A stretch of DNA of 64,000 nt from Streptomyces barringtoniae (GCF_020819595.1 NZ_JAJHNP010000002.1:310001-374000); one strand, 5' to 3'. Positions 17,978 through 26,822 are shown, counted from the first letter of the stretch. Numbers and translations: made by a program. The notes: generated by a model not told the origin, from the letters alone.

Positions 17978-18778
17978 GTGCCAGAAGCATCTTTTCTCCA
18001 CCTCTCCGACCGGAACGCGGAGGACGGCGCGGTGTCCGTGTGGCCCGCGTGGGAGGTGCGGGAGCACTGCGACACCACCTCCTGGTTCCATGTGCGGCTG
18101 GCCTTCCCGGACGGCGCGCGGGTCGACGCCCTGGCCGTCGTGCGCTCGGGTTGTGTGTCCATCGAGGACGTCAGCGCCCAGCCGGCCCTGTCCCTCACCG
18201 ATCTGACGGTGCTCGCGGGCTGGATCGAGGGGCCGCTGTTCGAGTCGTGCGGGGTGGAGCGGCCGAACCAGGCCGACGGCGACGAGCCCCCGGATCAGCG
18301 GTACGAACCGGAAGCCGACGAGGGGGCCGGTGCCGAGGAGACCGGCGAGGGGAAGACCCGCGAGGAGGAGACCCGCGAGGAGGAGACCCGCGACGAGAAG
18401 GTCTGCGAGCAGGAGACCGGCCTGCAGGCGGCCGGCGACGGGAAGGCGGCTCGCGCGGAGGAGACCGGCCTGCAGGCGGCCGGCGAGGAGAAGGCCGGCG
18501 GGAAGGCGGCCGGCGAAGAGCGGGCCGGCGGGACTGAGGCCGGCGGTGCAGGGGGCGCGCCCGGTGCGGGCCCGCGGCGCGCCCGGCCGGTCTGGCCGCG
18601 CGGCATCGAGGGCCGTCGGCGGGTCGCGCGGGAGTACCGTGCCGCGCAGGAGCGGGGAAGCGACCCGGTGCTCGCCGTGATGAGCGCGACCGGACACAGC
18701 CGCCGCCGCTCCCTCAAACTGATCGCCCAGGCGCGCGACGCCGGGTTCCTGCCCCCTCGTCACGCACGCCGCGACTGA
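17978..18778 (+). CDS. DUF6214 family protein
   Basis: 266 residues from a GTG start. The N-terminal 90 residues (VWPAWEVREHCDTTSWFHV, DGARVDALAVV, GCVSIEDVSAQPALSLTDL, WIEGPLFESC) match the conserved part of DUF6214 as I remember it, a Streptomyces family of unknown function. Residues 95-200 are a Glu/Ala/Gly/Arg-rich linker built from repeats (EETRE, ETGLQAAG), and the DNA shows direct repeats there. The basic C-terminus (GHSRRRSLKLIAQARDAGFL) looks like a short helix-turn-helix and may bind DNA. No partner is visible. Confidence 0.8.
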   Translation: MPEASFLHLSDRNAEDGAVSVWPAWEVREHCDTTSWFHVRLAFPDGARVDALAVVRSGCVSIEDVSAQPALSLTDLTVLAGWIEGPLFESCGVERPNQADGDEPPDQRYEPEADEGAGAEETGEGKTREEETREEETRDEKVCEQETGLQAAGDGKAARAEETGLQAAGEEKAGGKAAGEERAGGTEAGGAGGAPGAGPRRARPVWPRGIEGRRRVAREYRAAQERGSDPVLAVMSATGHSRRRSLKLIAQARDAGFLPPRHARRD

Positions 18779-18810
18779 GGCGAGCCGCCGTCGAAGCGGC
18801 CCCCGCCCCT

Positions 18811-19479
18811 TCAGGGACTGCTCGGACGCTCCTCCGTCGCGAAGAACCGGGACAGGTCCTGCTCCCGCGTCTCTTTGCCCTTCTCGCTCTCCGGCGGCAC
18901 CCCGGACTCCCAGTCCAGCCCGTACCGCTGGAACAGTTCGGCCCGCAGCGCGGGAACGGGCATCGGCACCCCCGGCACGAGCGCCGCGTACACCGCGCCC
19001 ATCAGCAGGGCCCGAAGCATCGGGTAGTCGGCGGCGACGTCCTGGGAGCCGCACCGCGCGACGGTGTCGCCGAGCAGTTCCGACAGCCGGCGCTGCTCCG
19101 GGCACTGCACGAAGCCCTCCGCCTGCAGCAGCCCCGCCATGTGCTGCCGCATCAGCACCGGCCGGTCGCGGGCCAGACCCAGAATCGCGTCGATGGCCCG
19201 GGCGAGGCGCTCCCGGCCGTCCTCGGTGTGCGGTTCCCGCTCCAGCGCCTCCTCCAGCGTGCGGTGCATCAGCCGGTGCACGGCGGACTGCACCAGCTGG
19301 CGCTTCCCGGGGAAGTAGTACGACACCAGTCCGCGCGCCGAACCGGCGCGGTCCGCGATGTCACCCAGCGTGGTGGCCTCGAAGCCGTGCTCGTCCACCA
19401 GTTCCACGGCGGCCTGCAACAACCGCTCGCGGGAACGCCGCCGCAACTCTTCATTGACCGAGGCGCTGCGCGGGGACAT
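18811..19479 (-). CDS. TetR-family transcriptional regulator
   Basis: 222 residues. The N-terminal helix-turn-helix is standard TetR: RERLLQAAVELVDEHGFEAT, TLGDIADRAGSARGLVSYYF, PGKRQLVQSAVHRL. The C-terminal ligand domain is variable and gives no clue to the effector. ATG 19479 has CAGGAG 9 bases upstream. A palindrome and a TATAGT -10 box lie directly upstream, so autoregulation is likely. The 3' end is 32 bases from that of the convergent DUF6214 gene. Confidence 0.9.
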   Translation of the reverse strand: MSPRSASVNEELRRRSRERLLQAAVELVDEHGFEATTLGDIADRAGSARGLVSYYFPGKRQLVQSAVHRLMHRTLEEALEREPHTEDGRERLARAIDAILGLARDRPVLMRQHMAGLLQAEGFVQCPEQRRLSELLGDTVARCGSQDVAADYPMLRALLMGAVYAALVPGVPMPVPALRAELFQRYGLDWESGVPPESEKGKETREQDLSRFFATEERPSSP

Positions 19480-19499
19480 CCTGAAACTCCTGCGTTGAC

Positions 19500-19520
19500 T
19501 GGCTGCCAGCCAACTATACT
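19500..19520. promoter_or_regulatory. TetR operator with overlapping -10 boxes
   Basis: TGGCT-GCC-AGCCA at 19500-19512 is a perfect inverted repeat, of the kind bound by TetR dimers. On the minus strand TATAGT (19518-19513) gives a -10 box for the TetR gene; on the plus strand TATACT (19515-19520) is also a good -10. The overlap suggests simple steric repression. Confidence 0.55.
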
Positions 19521-19725
19521 CATCGCAGTGGGCACCGCCATGCGCGGGCGGCCCTGTCCAGGGCTGCCGTCCGTCTGGGGCGACGCGGGGGATCGTCTCA
19601 GGCGGACGGCGCGGCGGCGAGCCCTTTCCCGCGCCGTGCCCGGCCCGTGCCTCCCGTTGGTGTCGCAGGCCGGCCGCTCCCTCCCTAGAGTGGTCAGCGG
19701 TGCCGAGGCGAGGAGGCGGGTCGCC

Positions 19726-19974
19726 ATGGAGCAGGACCAGCGGATCCTGGGCAGGATCACGGAGATGGTCGAGGACGAGCGCAGACTCCGCGAGGCGCTG
19801 GCCTCGGGCCGCATCGACAGCTCCGTCGAGCAACAGCGGCTGGGACAGCTGGAGAGCGAACTCGACAGGTGCTGGGACCTGTTGCGGCAGCGCCGCGCGA
19901 AGGCCGAGTACGGTGAGAACCCGGACGAGGCGCGCGTGCGCCCCGCCGACCAGGTCGAGGGCTACCAGGGCTGA
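19726..19974 (+). CDS. DUF2630 family protein
   Basis: 82 residues with a strong GAGGAGG upstream of ATG 19726. The sequence ILGRITEMVEDERRLREAL, then LGQLESELDRCWDLLRQRR and NPDEARVRPADQVEGYQG, matches the small DUF2630 family of actinobacteria. It is an almost fully helical, probably coiled-coil, cytoplasmic protein of unknown role. The gene stands alone between divergently and convergently read neighbours. Confidence 0.88.
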   Translation: MEQDQRILGRITEMVEDERRLREALASGRIDSSVEQQRLGQLESELDRCWDLLRQRRAKAEYGENPDEARVRPADQVEGYQG

Positions 19975-20057
19975 CCGCCGCACGGCCGGAGAGCTCCGGG
20001 CCTCACCCAGCGGACCGCGCAGGGCCCGGGTTCGGCCGGCCGGCAGCGGGCTGGGCC

Positions 20058-20747
20058 TCAGGTCACCAGGTCCAGTACGGGCAGCAGCGCGTCGGCCCGG
20101 TCCGTCACCGGCAGGTGGTCGACGAAGTGCACCCGGCAGCCGAGCGCAGCCGCGCCGCCGTCGGCCTCCTTGCTGTCGCCCACCATCACCACCTCCCGCG
20201 GATCGGCGCCCAGCGCCGCACAGGCGACGGAGAACAGCCGCGGGTCCGGCTTCTGCACGCCGTGCTCGTACGACAGGACGTACGCGTCCACGTACCGGTC
20301 GAGCCCGTGTTCGCGGAAGACCGGGCGCAGATCCCAGCCGATGTTGCTGACCACGCCCACGCCGATCCCGCGCTCGTGCAGCGTGCGCAGCACCTCGGGG
20401 GCGTCCGGGTAGGGAGCCCAGGCGGCCGGGGTCTTGTGCCGTTCGTACAGCGCGTCGTGCAGGGCGGGGTCGGGCAACGGCACCCGCCGGGACAGGCCCG
20501 TGTAGGCGGCCCGGTGCAGTTCCGCACTCTCGTCCCGCACCGCCCAGATTCCGGCCAGGTCCGCCGGCAGCTCCACCGGATTCGCACCGCCCGGCAGCGC
20601 ACCGGCCACCTCCAAGGCCCGTGCGGCCGCCTGCAGTTCGGGTTCGGGCAGGGTGTGCCCGGTCTCGGCCAGCACCGCCCGCAGCCAGGACTCGGTGGAC
20701 TCGACGCGGAAGAGCGTCCCGGAGAAGTCGAACAACACGGCATTCAT
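20058..20747 (-). CDS. HAD-superfamily hydrolase
   Basis: 229 residues. Motif I is FDFSGTLF with nucleophile Asp7; motif II is GVVSNIG; motif III Lys lies in GVQKPDPRLF; motif IV is VMVGDSKEADGGAAALG. In most HAD phosphatases the second motif-I residue is Asp (DxD); here it is Ser9, so the usual general acid is missing and phosphatase activity is doubtful. A helical cap lies between motifs I and II (residues about 18-95). The substrate is unknown. The gene reads toward DUF2630 and may be followed by the uncharacterised membrane gene upstream of it (20758-21144) as a pair. Confidence 0.88.
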   Translation of the reverse strand: MNAVLFDFSGTLFRVESTESWLRAVLAETGHTLPEPELQAAARALEVAGALPGGANPVELPADLAGIWAVRDESAELHRAAYTGLSRRVPLPDPALHDALYERHKTPAAWAPYPDAPEVLRTLHERGIGVGVVSNIGWDLRPVFREHGLDRYVDAYVLSYEHGVQKPDPRLFSVACAALGADPREVVMVGDSKEADGGAAALGCRVHFVDHLPVTDRADALLPVLDLVT

Positions 20748-20757
20748 ACACCTGACC

Positions 20758-21144
20758 CTATCCGGGCCGGTGTTCAGCGGTGTCGGCGTGACCGGGCCGC
20801 GGCCCCTCGTACACGATCACGGCCAGGGCCACCGGCAACGCCCCGAACAGCCGGCCGCCCAGCACGTACGAGGGCAGTGGACGCCCAGCCACACCCGGGT
20901 CACGCCCCCCACTCACCGAGGCCACGGCCGCCGCCACGGCCGTACGCCACCGGACGCGGCCGGCGCCGAAGCGGTGCAGCAGCCACAGCAGGAGGCCGCA
21001 GACCACGGTGACCGCCGGCCACGGCGCCGTCCACCAGGCGGCGTGCCGCCACACCAGCCCACCGCGGCGGCCACGCACGCAGGGCTGGAGGGGGCTGCGT
21101 GGCATGCCGCGATGTCTGTTGACCGGGAAACCTGTGGCCACCAT
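20758..21144 (-). CDS. Uncharacterised small membrane protein (doubtful)
   Basis: 128 codons with high third-position G/C and two hydrophobic segments (PAVTVVCGLLLWLLHRFG and GRLFGALPVALAVIVYEG). It ends 10 bases before the HAD hydrolase start on the same strand. No family is recognised and no clear ribosome-binding site precedes ATG 21144, so the start may be wrong or the frame may not be a gene at all. Confidence 0.4.
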   Translation of the reverse strand: MVATGFPVNRHRGMPRSPLQPCVRGRRGGLVWRHAAWWTAPWPAVTVVCGLLLWLLHRFGAGRVRWRTAVAAAVASVSGGRDPGVAGRPLPSYVLGGRLFGALPVALAVIVYEGPRPGHADTAEHRPG

Positions 21145-21199
21145 CGGGCCGGCCCGCGCGACGTACGGCCGGCAGCCGACAGGTGTCGGTCGATCGCCG

Positions 21200-22135
21200 T
21201 CAGCCGAGTGCCCGCAGGCCCGGAATCAGGGCCACCAGTACCGGAATCACCGGCACCAGAGCCGCGACGGCCGTCAGGCGCAGTCGGCGCAGGGCGGGGA
21301 GCCGGTCCGGGGGAGTCAGCAACCGGTGCACCCGCTGCGGCACATGGGCCTGCGGGGTGGGGCAGGGGCCGAACACGCCCCGCTCCTCGTTGAGTTCGAC
21401 CAGGGCCAGCGCGGTCGTCAGCCGGCCGAAGCGCCGGGAGGCCATGTCGTCGGCGGCCAGCTCGACCAGCCGGTGCATCTCGTCGCGGAACGCGGCGAAC
21501 ACCGGCACCTGCGGGAACCCGCCCGCCAGCGCCGCCGAGCAGTGCAGCAGCCAGTCGTGCCGGGCCTGCGCGTGGCCCTGCTCATGGGCGAGCAGCGCGT
21601 TCAGTTGACGCCCTTTCAGCCGACGCAACGCGGCCGTCGTGATGACCAGGCGGGGTGCCGTGCCGGGCAGCCACCAGGCGTCGGGGCGCTCGCCCTCCAG
21701 CACCACCAGCCGGCCGCTTGCCGCTTCCTCGCCCGGCAACAACGGGGCACGCACGAGGAGTTCGGTCCGCCGGGTACGCCGCCGGGCCCGGGCCCGTACG
21801 ACCTCGCGCACCAGCATCGCCAGGCTCCACAGGCCGCCCGCGGCGAGCAGTACGGCGGTGGGCGCCGCCCACGGGCCGGCCGTGCCGAGGGCGTAGGCGT
21901 CCACGACCGCGCGCGGAGCCCGGGCGAACAACTGCCCGCGCACCTCCAGCCAGGCGGCCGACGCGCTGAGCGCCATCGACAGCACGCAGCACAGCAGGAC
22001 GGCCGCCACGACGCACTGCCACACCCAGAGGGCGACGACCGGTTCGCGGTCCGGCCAGTCGGCCCGGGCGATCAGCCGCGGGGCGACGACGGCGGTCAGG
22101 GCGCCGAGCAGCAGCAGGGTCACGGGGACCATCAT
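21200..22135 (-). CDS. M56-family (BlaR1-like) membrane metallopeptidase
   Basis: 311 residues. N-terminal membrane segments (VTLLLLGALTAVVAPRL, VVAAVLLCCVLSMALSA) are followed by a third near residue 100, and then by a cytoplasmic or peri-membrane zinc site ALLAHEQGHAQARHDWL, an HExxH motif, with ELAADDMASRRFG providing the third ligand region. A final hydrophobic helix closes the protein. Members of the family sense cell-wall stress and cleave repressors of the BlaI type, but no blaI gene is next to it here. ATG 22135 or the adjacent ATG 22132 could be the start. Confidence 0.88.
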   Translation of the reverse strand: MMVPVTLLLLGALTAVVAPRLIARADWPDREPVVALWVWQCVVAAVLLCCVLSMALSASAAWLEVRGQLFARAPRAVVDAYALGTAGPWAAPTAVLLAAGGLWSLAMLVREVVRARARRRTRRTELLVRAPLLPGEEAASGRLVVLEGERPDAWWLPGTAPRLVITTAALRRLKGRQLNALLAHEQGHAQARHDWLLHCSAALAGGFPQVPVFAAFRDEMHRLVELAADDMASRRFGRLTTALALVELNEERGVFGPCPTPQAHVPQRVHRLLTPPDRLPALRRLRLTAVAALVPVIPVLVALIPGLRALG

Positions 22136-22222
22136 GGTCAGCACCCTATGAGCGCCTGAGCACCCACGGGTACGGTCCGCGCCACCGAAGTGACGCAGAC
22201 AACGCACCCGCACTGACCCCGC

Positions 22223-22798
22223 TCACATGGCCAGCAGCATCGCCACCATGCCGATACCCATCGACAGCCGGCAGGCCCGCGCCAGCTCCAGCCGGTCGCC
22301 CCAGCCGACCGGGCCGCCGCCGGCCCCGGCCCCGGCCCCCGCCTCGGCCACCGCGACGGCGGCCGGCACCAGACGGGCGCCGGCGAGCAGCACGTAACCC
22401 GCGAAGTACAGCAGCAGCAGGCTGGTCAGCAGCGGCACCCCCGAGCCGCCGTGGGAGTGGTGGGCGCCGGGTGGGGCCGCGGCCATGGCCGCCGACATGT
22501 AGACCATCGCGAAGGTGCCCACCAGGTGGTGCAGGTGGTGGGGTGCGGTGCGCGCGGACCACAGCGCGCGCAGTGCCGCCGTGCCGAACACGGCCGCGTA
22601 CACCGGCCATGCCCACCTCGGCGGCGAGAACGCCGCCGCGGGTACGGCCATCACGGCCATGCCGAAGCCCATCAGCGCCTCACCGCCCGCGGCCCGGCGC
22701 TGTTCCTCGACCCGGCTGCGCATCCGCAGCAGGCAGTAGGCCCCGGTCGCCGCGCACAGGGCGACCAGCAGCCACGCTGCCGGTACCGGTCCGTGCAC
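22223..22798 (-). CDS. DUF5134 family membrane protein
   Basis: 191 residues from GTG 22798, 6 bases after GGGGAG. It has about five membrane segments (AWLLVALCAATGAYCLLRM, ALMGFGMAVMAVPAAAF, then three more) and histidine-rich turns (TAPHHLHHLVGTFAMVYMSA and GAHHSHGG), the pattern of DUF5134 membrane proteins that often occur near copper-related or M56 genes. The histidines may bind metal. It lies 87 bases upstream of the M56 peptidase on the same strand, so the two may share a transcript. Confidence 0.82.
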   Translation of the reverse strand: MHGPVPAAWLLVALCAATGAYCLLRMRSRVEEQRRAAGGEALMGFGMAVMAVPAAAFSPPRWAWPVYAAVFGTAALRALWSARTAPHHLHHLVGTFAMVYMSAAMAAAPPGAHHSHGGSGVPLLTSLLLLYFAGYVLLAGARLVPAAVAVAEAGAGAGAGGGPVGWGDRLELARACRLSMGIGMVAMLLAM

Positions 22799-22942
22799 GC
22801 GCACCTCCCCGTTCGACGGTCGGTCGAGGATGCGATGCCCACGCGACGCGGAGCGCACGCGAGCGCAAGGGTGTACACGGGGAGCATTCGACGGGGCACG
22901 ACAGGTGAGCACGCCCTCGGGGGATCGCCGCAGCCGAGGGAA

Positions 22943-22969
22943 TTTTACGAGTAAAACACATGTTAAATT
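22943..22969. promoter_or_regulatory. Operator and promoter of the FUSC-MarR operon
   Basis: TTTTAC-GA-GTAAAA at 22943-22956 is a perfect 14-bp palindrome in an unusually A/T-rich spot. TAAATT or TTAAAT (22963-22969) is a plausible -10 box, which would place the RNA start almost at the FUSC ATG (22976). No ribosome-binding site is present, so the messenger may be leaderless. The likely binder is the MarR protein encoded downstream. Confidence 0.55.
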
Positions 22970-22975
22970 GATGCC

Positions 22976-24694
22976 ATGAGCAGTGCGACCCTCCACCGAC
23001 TTCCCCTCGCCGGAGTGCTCCGCCTCGGGCGGCCCTCCGACATCTGGTTCAAGCCCGCGCTGAGCGTGGTCGCCGCGGTCGCGCCGGCCAACCTGGTCCT
23101 GCTGGCGCTCGGCCGCCTCGACCTCGCGATGTACACGATGGCCGGGTCGCTGTGCGCGCTCTACGGCCACAACCGGCCCTACGCCGCCCGTGCCCGCCTG
23201 CTGGCCTGGGTGGTGCTCGGCATGGTCGGCGGCCTCGCGGTCTCCCTGCTCGCCGCGTCGCTCACGAGCGACGCCGTCGTCCTCGTCACCGTCGGCGCCG
23301 TGATGGCGGCCGTCCAGAAGACCGTGAGCGACGCCACCCGGCTCGGACCACCCGGGAACGTGGTCCTGACCTTCATCGGCTCCGCCTCGCTGTTCGCGCC
23401 GCAGACCCTCGGCCAGGTGCCCGGACACGTCGGGCTGGCGCTGGCGGCCGGCGCCTGGGCCTGGCTGGTCGGCATGGCCCCCGGGCTGCTCCGCCCGCAC
23501 GGCCCCGAGCGCCGCGCCACCGCCCAGGCCCTGAACGCGGCCGCCGCCTACGCCGACACCCGCGGCACCGCCGACGGGCACACCCGGGCCCGTGCCGCGA
23601 GCGCCGCCGCGATCCACGCCGCCTGGCAGTCGCTGCTCGCCGCCGGCCCCCGCCCCGACCGCACCCGGCGCACCCTCGAACAGCTCCTCGTCCGCGCCGA
23701 GGTCGCCCTCGCCGCCCCCGCCGACACCGACCCCGCACGACTGCGCGCCTGGGCCCGCGAGCTGCGCGGCACCGGACGGGTACCGCGCGTCGAGCCCCCG
23801 CGCGAGTCCGCCGACGAACTCCTCGGCATCGCAACCGAACTCGCCGAGCCTCGACGGCCGTTGCGGCAACGCCTGGTCCCCCTCGCCCCGATCGCCGCGC
23901 GAACCGCGATCGGCTGTGCCCTCGCGGGTTACGCCTCCCTCGCGCTCGGGGTGGGCCGTCCCTACTGGGCGTTGGTCACCGCGGCCTCCCTCTACCAGGC
24001 GAACGTCACCCTCACCTGGAGCCGGGGCGTCCAGCGGGTCGTCGGCAACGTGCTCGGCGTCCTCGTGTTCGCCCTCGTCGCCCCGCTCGCTCATCTCCAC
24101 CCGGTCGCACTGGTGCTGTGCTGCCTGGCCTTCAACTTCGGCGCCGAAGCGCTGATCGCCCGCAACTACTGGCTCGGCACCGTCTGCGTCACCCCGATGG
24201 CCCTGCTCATCACCGAGTTCGCCCGGGCCCAGAACCCGGCCGAGCTGATCACCGAGCGGGTCGCGGACACCCTGGTCGGCGCGCTGGTCGGCTTCGCCGC
24301 GGCCGTCGCCGTCACCAACCGGCGTGCGGGCGACCGCCTCGAACTCGCCCTGACCACGGCGGAACGCGCCCGCGAGAACGCCGCCCGGCTGCTGGCCGAG
24401 CCGCACCCGGCACCCCACGCCCTGGAATCGGCCCGCCGCAGCCTCGCCGCCGCCCTCGCCGACCTGCGCGCCATGGCCGACGCCGCGTCGGGCGAGTGGT
24501 GGCAGCGCGACCTTCCCGAGGAGCGGGTCGTGCACGCCGAGCAGTCGGGACACCGTACGCTCGCGGCGACGGTACGACGCCAGGGGCTGGTACCGCGGAA
24601 CCAGGATCAGGACCGGGACCGGGATCCGGTCCGGCACCGGCAGCGGGACCAGGACCGGACCCCGGGCAGAACGACGGAGGACATGCGGCCATGA
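22976..24694 (+). CDS. FUSC-family inner membrane transporter
   Basis: 572 residues. Two blocks of membrane helices (residues about 25-165 and 300-450) flank a soluble helical domain, the layout of fusaric-acid-resistance/aromatic-acid efflux proteins; the second block begins ARTAIGCALAGYASLALGVGRPYWALVTA, the typical FUSC helix pattern. The C-terminal 40 residues are charged (Arg/Asp/Gln repeats) and probably disordered. The stop overlaps the MarR start (ATGA at 24691-24694), so both are translated together, and the regulator probably controls this exporter. Confidence 0.88.
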   Translation: MSSATLHRLPLAGVLRLGRPSDIWFKPALSVVAAVAPANLVLLALGRLDLAMYTMAGSLCALYGHNRPYAARARLLAWVVLGMVGGLAVSLLAASLTSDAVVLVTVGAVMAAVQKTVSDATRLGPPGNVVLTFIGSASLFAPQTLGQVPGHVGLALAAGAWAWLVGMAPGLLRPHGPERRATAQALNAAAAYADTRGTADGHTRARAASAAAIHAAWQSLLAAGPRPDRTRRTLEQLLVRAEVALAAPADTDPARLRAWARELRGTGRVPRVEPPRESADELLGIATELAEPRRPLRQRLVPLAPIAARTAIGCALAGYASLALGVGRPYWALVTAASLYQANVTLTWSRGVQRVVGNVLGVLVFALVAPLAHLHPVALVLCCLAFNFGAEALIARNYWLGTVCVTPMALLITEFARAQNPAELITERVADTLVGALVGFAAAVAVTNRRAGDRLELALTTAERARENAARLLAEPHPAPHALESARRSLAAALADLRAMADAASGEWWQRDLPEERVVHAEQSGHRTLAATVRRQGLVPRNQDQDRDRDPVRHRQRDQDRTPGRTTEDMRP

Positions 24695-25311
24695 CGGCGA
24701 CGAACGGCGGACACACGCCGGCGGACGACACCGCCGGCACGGGCCACGCCGGCAGACCGGCGAACGGGACCAGGGCCGGGACCGCTCCCGGCCATGCCCC
24801 CGCCGCCGACCGTGACACCGTCGCCGTCGTCGTGCGGCAGTGGCGGGCCGTTCATCCCGAGCTGGACACCGGGCCCATGGAGGTCATCGGCCGGATCAAC
24901 CGGTGTGCCGCGCTGCTCCAGCAGGCCGAGGACGCGCCGCTGCGCCGGGCCGGGCTCAGCCGTCCCGAGTTCGACCTGCTGGGCGCGCTGCGCCGCACCG
25001 GCCACGAGCTGACTCCTGGGGAGCTGGTCCGCGAGACCTTCTCCTCCGGGGCCGCCGTGACCAAGCGGCTCAAGCAGCTGACCGAACGCGGACTGGTCGA
25101 GCGGCGGGGCGACGCCCGTGACCGCCGCGTCGCCCACGTCCGCCTCACCGACGCGGGCCGCGACCTGGTCGACGGCATCCTTCCGGAGCAACTCGCCTAC
25201 GAGACCTCCGTGTTGAGTGTGCTGGCTCCCGAGGGGCAGGGGGAACTCGCCGGTCTGCTGGCCGAGTTGCTCGGCCGCCTGGAGGGCCGGACGGGGGCGG
25301 TGCGGGCGTAG
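24691..25311 (+). CDS. MarR-family transcriptional regulator
   Basis: 206 residues. The first 45 are low-complexity and dispensable-looking. The winged helix follows: INRCAALLQQAEDAPLRRAG, SRPEFDLLGALRRTGHELT, SSGAAVTKRLKQLTERGLVE, RRGDARDRRVAHVRLTDAGR, which is a textbook MarR domain. Translationally coupled to the FUSC transporter. MarR proteins often sense aromatic acids, which are also typical FUSC substrates. Confidence 0.9.
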   Translation: MTATNGGHTPADDTAGTGHAGRPANGTRAGTAPGHAPAADRDTVAVVVRQWRAVHPELDTGPMEVIGRINRCAALLQQAEDAPLRRAGLSRPEFDLLGALRRTGHELTPGELVRETFSSGAAVTKRLKQLTERGLVERRGDARDRRVAHVRLTDAGRDLVDGILPEQLAYETSVLSVLAPEGQGELAGLLAELLGRLEGRTGAVRA

Positions 25312-25395
25312 GTTCCAGGGCCGGACACCAGGGGGCGAACCGTACGCGAAGTCGAGCGCAGGCCGGCGGCGGCAAGCGCAGGCCGGCGCAGCGCC

Positions 25396-26160
25396 TCAGC
25401 CCTCCTCGCCGGCCCGGTGCACCCCGAACGCCGCGCCCTGCGGATCCCGCAGCACCGCGATGCGCGGGCCGTCGGGCACCGACACGGGTGCCAGGACGAC
25501 GTCCCCGCCCGCCCGCTCAGCGACCTCGGCCGTCGCGTCCACGTCGTCCACCGCGAAGTACGGCATCCAGTGCGGCGGCACCTCGGGCGGGAACCGGTCG
25601 CCCATGTCGGCCATGCCGCCGAAGTCGTCGCCGTCGATGCCCCACTGCGTGTACCACTCCGAGGCGTTGACACTCCAGCCGAACACCGTGGTGTAGAAGT
25701 CCCGGGCCCGCTCGGTGTCCCGGGTCGCCAGCTCCACCCAGCCGAGGGTGCCGGGCGCGTTGAACAGCCCGGCGCCGGGGAAGGCCCGTGCCTGCCACAG
25801 CTGGAACGCCGCGCCGGTGGGGTCGAGAGCCACCGCGAACCGGCCCACGTCGAACACGTCCATCGGGCCGAGGATCACCGTCCCGCCGGCCTCCGCCACG
25901 CGCTGTACCGCCGCGTCCGCGTCGGTCACCAGGAACGAGACGTTCCACGCCACCGGCTGGGAGTCCTGGTACAGCGGGGTGAGCGCGGCGACCGCCGCGT
26001 CCCCCAGGTGCGCCACCGTGTACCCGCCCGCCTCCTGCCGCGGGTCGGTCTCCGGCCGCCAGCCGAACAAGTCGGTGTAGAACCGCTTGGCCCCCTCCAG
26101 ATCGCTGGTCCCGAGCTCGGTCCAGCACGGTCCGCCGGTCACCGGCTTGTCGAACTTCAT
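25396..26160 (-). CDS. VOC-family protein with two glyoxalase-like domains
   Basis: 254 residues consisting of two tandem VOC modules: residues 8-120 (CWTELGTSDLEGAKRFYTDL ... DPTGAAFQLWQ) and 135-250 (LGWVELATRDTERARDFYTT ... DPQGAAFGVH). Metal-binding or ligand-binding in this fold uses one residue per beta strand, here not certain. Such two-domain proteins are annotated as hydroxylases or glyoxalases but are mostly of unknown substrate. ATG 26160 is the only early start that opens with a VOC strand. Confidence 0.88.
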   Translation of the reverse strand: MKFDKPVTGGPCWTELGTSDLEGAKRFYTDLFGWRPETDPRQEAGGYTVAHLGDAAVAALTPLYQDSQPVAWNVSFLVTDADAAVQRVAEAGGTVILGPMDVFDVGRFAVALDPTGAAFQLWQARAFPGAGLFNAPGTLGWVELATRDTERARDFYTTVFGWSVNASEWYTQWGIDGDDFGGMADMGDRFPPEVPPHWMPYFAVDDVDATAEVAERAGGDVVLAPVSVPDGPRIAVLRDPQGAAFGVHRAGEEG

Positions 26161-26239
26161 GAGGGTTCCTTCCGGCCGGGTCGGGCCTGCCGCGCCGCAC
26201 AGGACGCTCCTCCGGCACGCTAACGCGGGCTTTCCGCCC

Positions 26240-26822
26240 CGGCCATCCGGGGCGGTCCCCCGAGGGCGCACCCAGGACGTCCTGGGCAGGCTCCTGCCGC
26301 CCGCTCCCGCGCGCATCCTCGACGTGGGCGGCGCCTGCGGCATCCACGCGGAGTGGCCCGCCGCCGACGGCCACGACGTGGAGCTCGTCCACCCGGTAGC
26401 CCTGCATGTCGAGCGGGCGGCCCGACTTGCCGGCGTCCGGGCACGCCACGGCGACGCCCGTGCCCTGGACGCGCCGGACGCCTCCGTGGACGTCGCGCTG
26501 CTCTGCGGCGTGCCGGGTGGTGCGGCCGGGAGGTCTCGTGGTCGGGGCCACGATCAACCGGTACGCACCGCTGCACGACAACCTGAGCACCGGCTCCGCT
26601 TGGACGCCGAACGCCGGCCGCGGATCGAGGCCGCCGCCGACGGCCGGATGCGGCCGACGGGTGAGCCGAAGCCCCTGGGGTGCCGCCCGGCTCGAGGATC
26701 CGGAGCGCCGGGCGCTCGTCCTGGCGGCGACGCGGCGGACCGGGTCCGTGCCCTCACTGCTGGGCATCAGCGCTCATGTGCTCACCGCCGGCATGCGCCC
26801 CGAGGGCTCGTGCGGGCGCTAG
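26240..26822 (+). pseudogene. Remnant of a SAM-dependent methyltransferase gene
   Basis: Two different frames encode parts of one class-I methyltransferase. In the first (about 26260-26500) are PAPARILDVGGACGIHAEW (SAM motif I), DVELVHPVALHVERA and GDARALDAPDASVDVALL. In the second (about 26505-26822) come CRVVRPGGLVVGATINRY (motif after strand 5) and DPERRALVL ... PSLLGISAHVLTAGMRP, the C-terminus. The 20 or so residues that normally join the two (the PLYHL region) are missing, so there has been at least one deletion and frameshift; the middle of the C-terminal half is also scrambled. Its TAG stop overlaps that of the convergent VOC gene. Confidence 0.75.
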
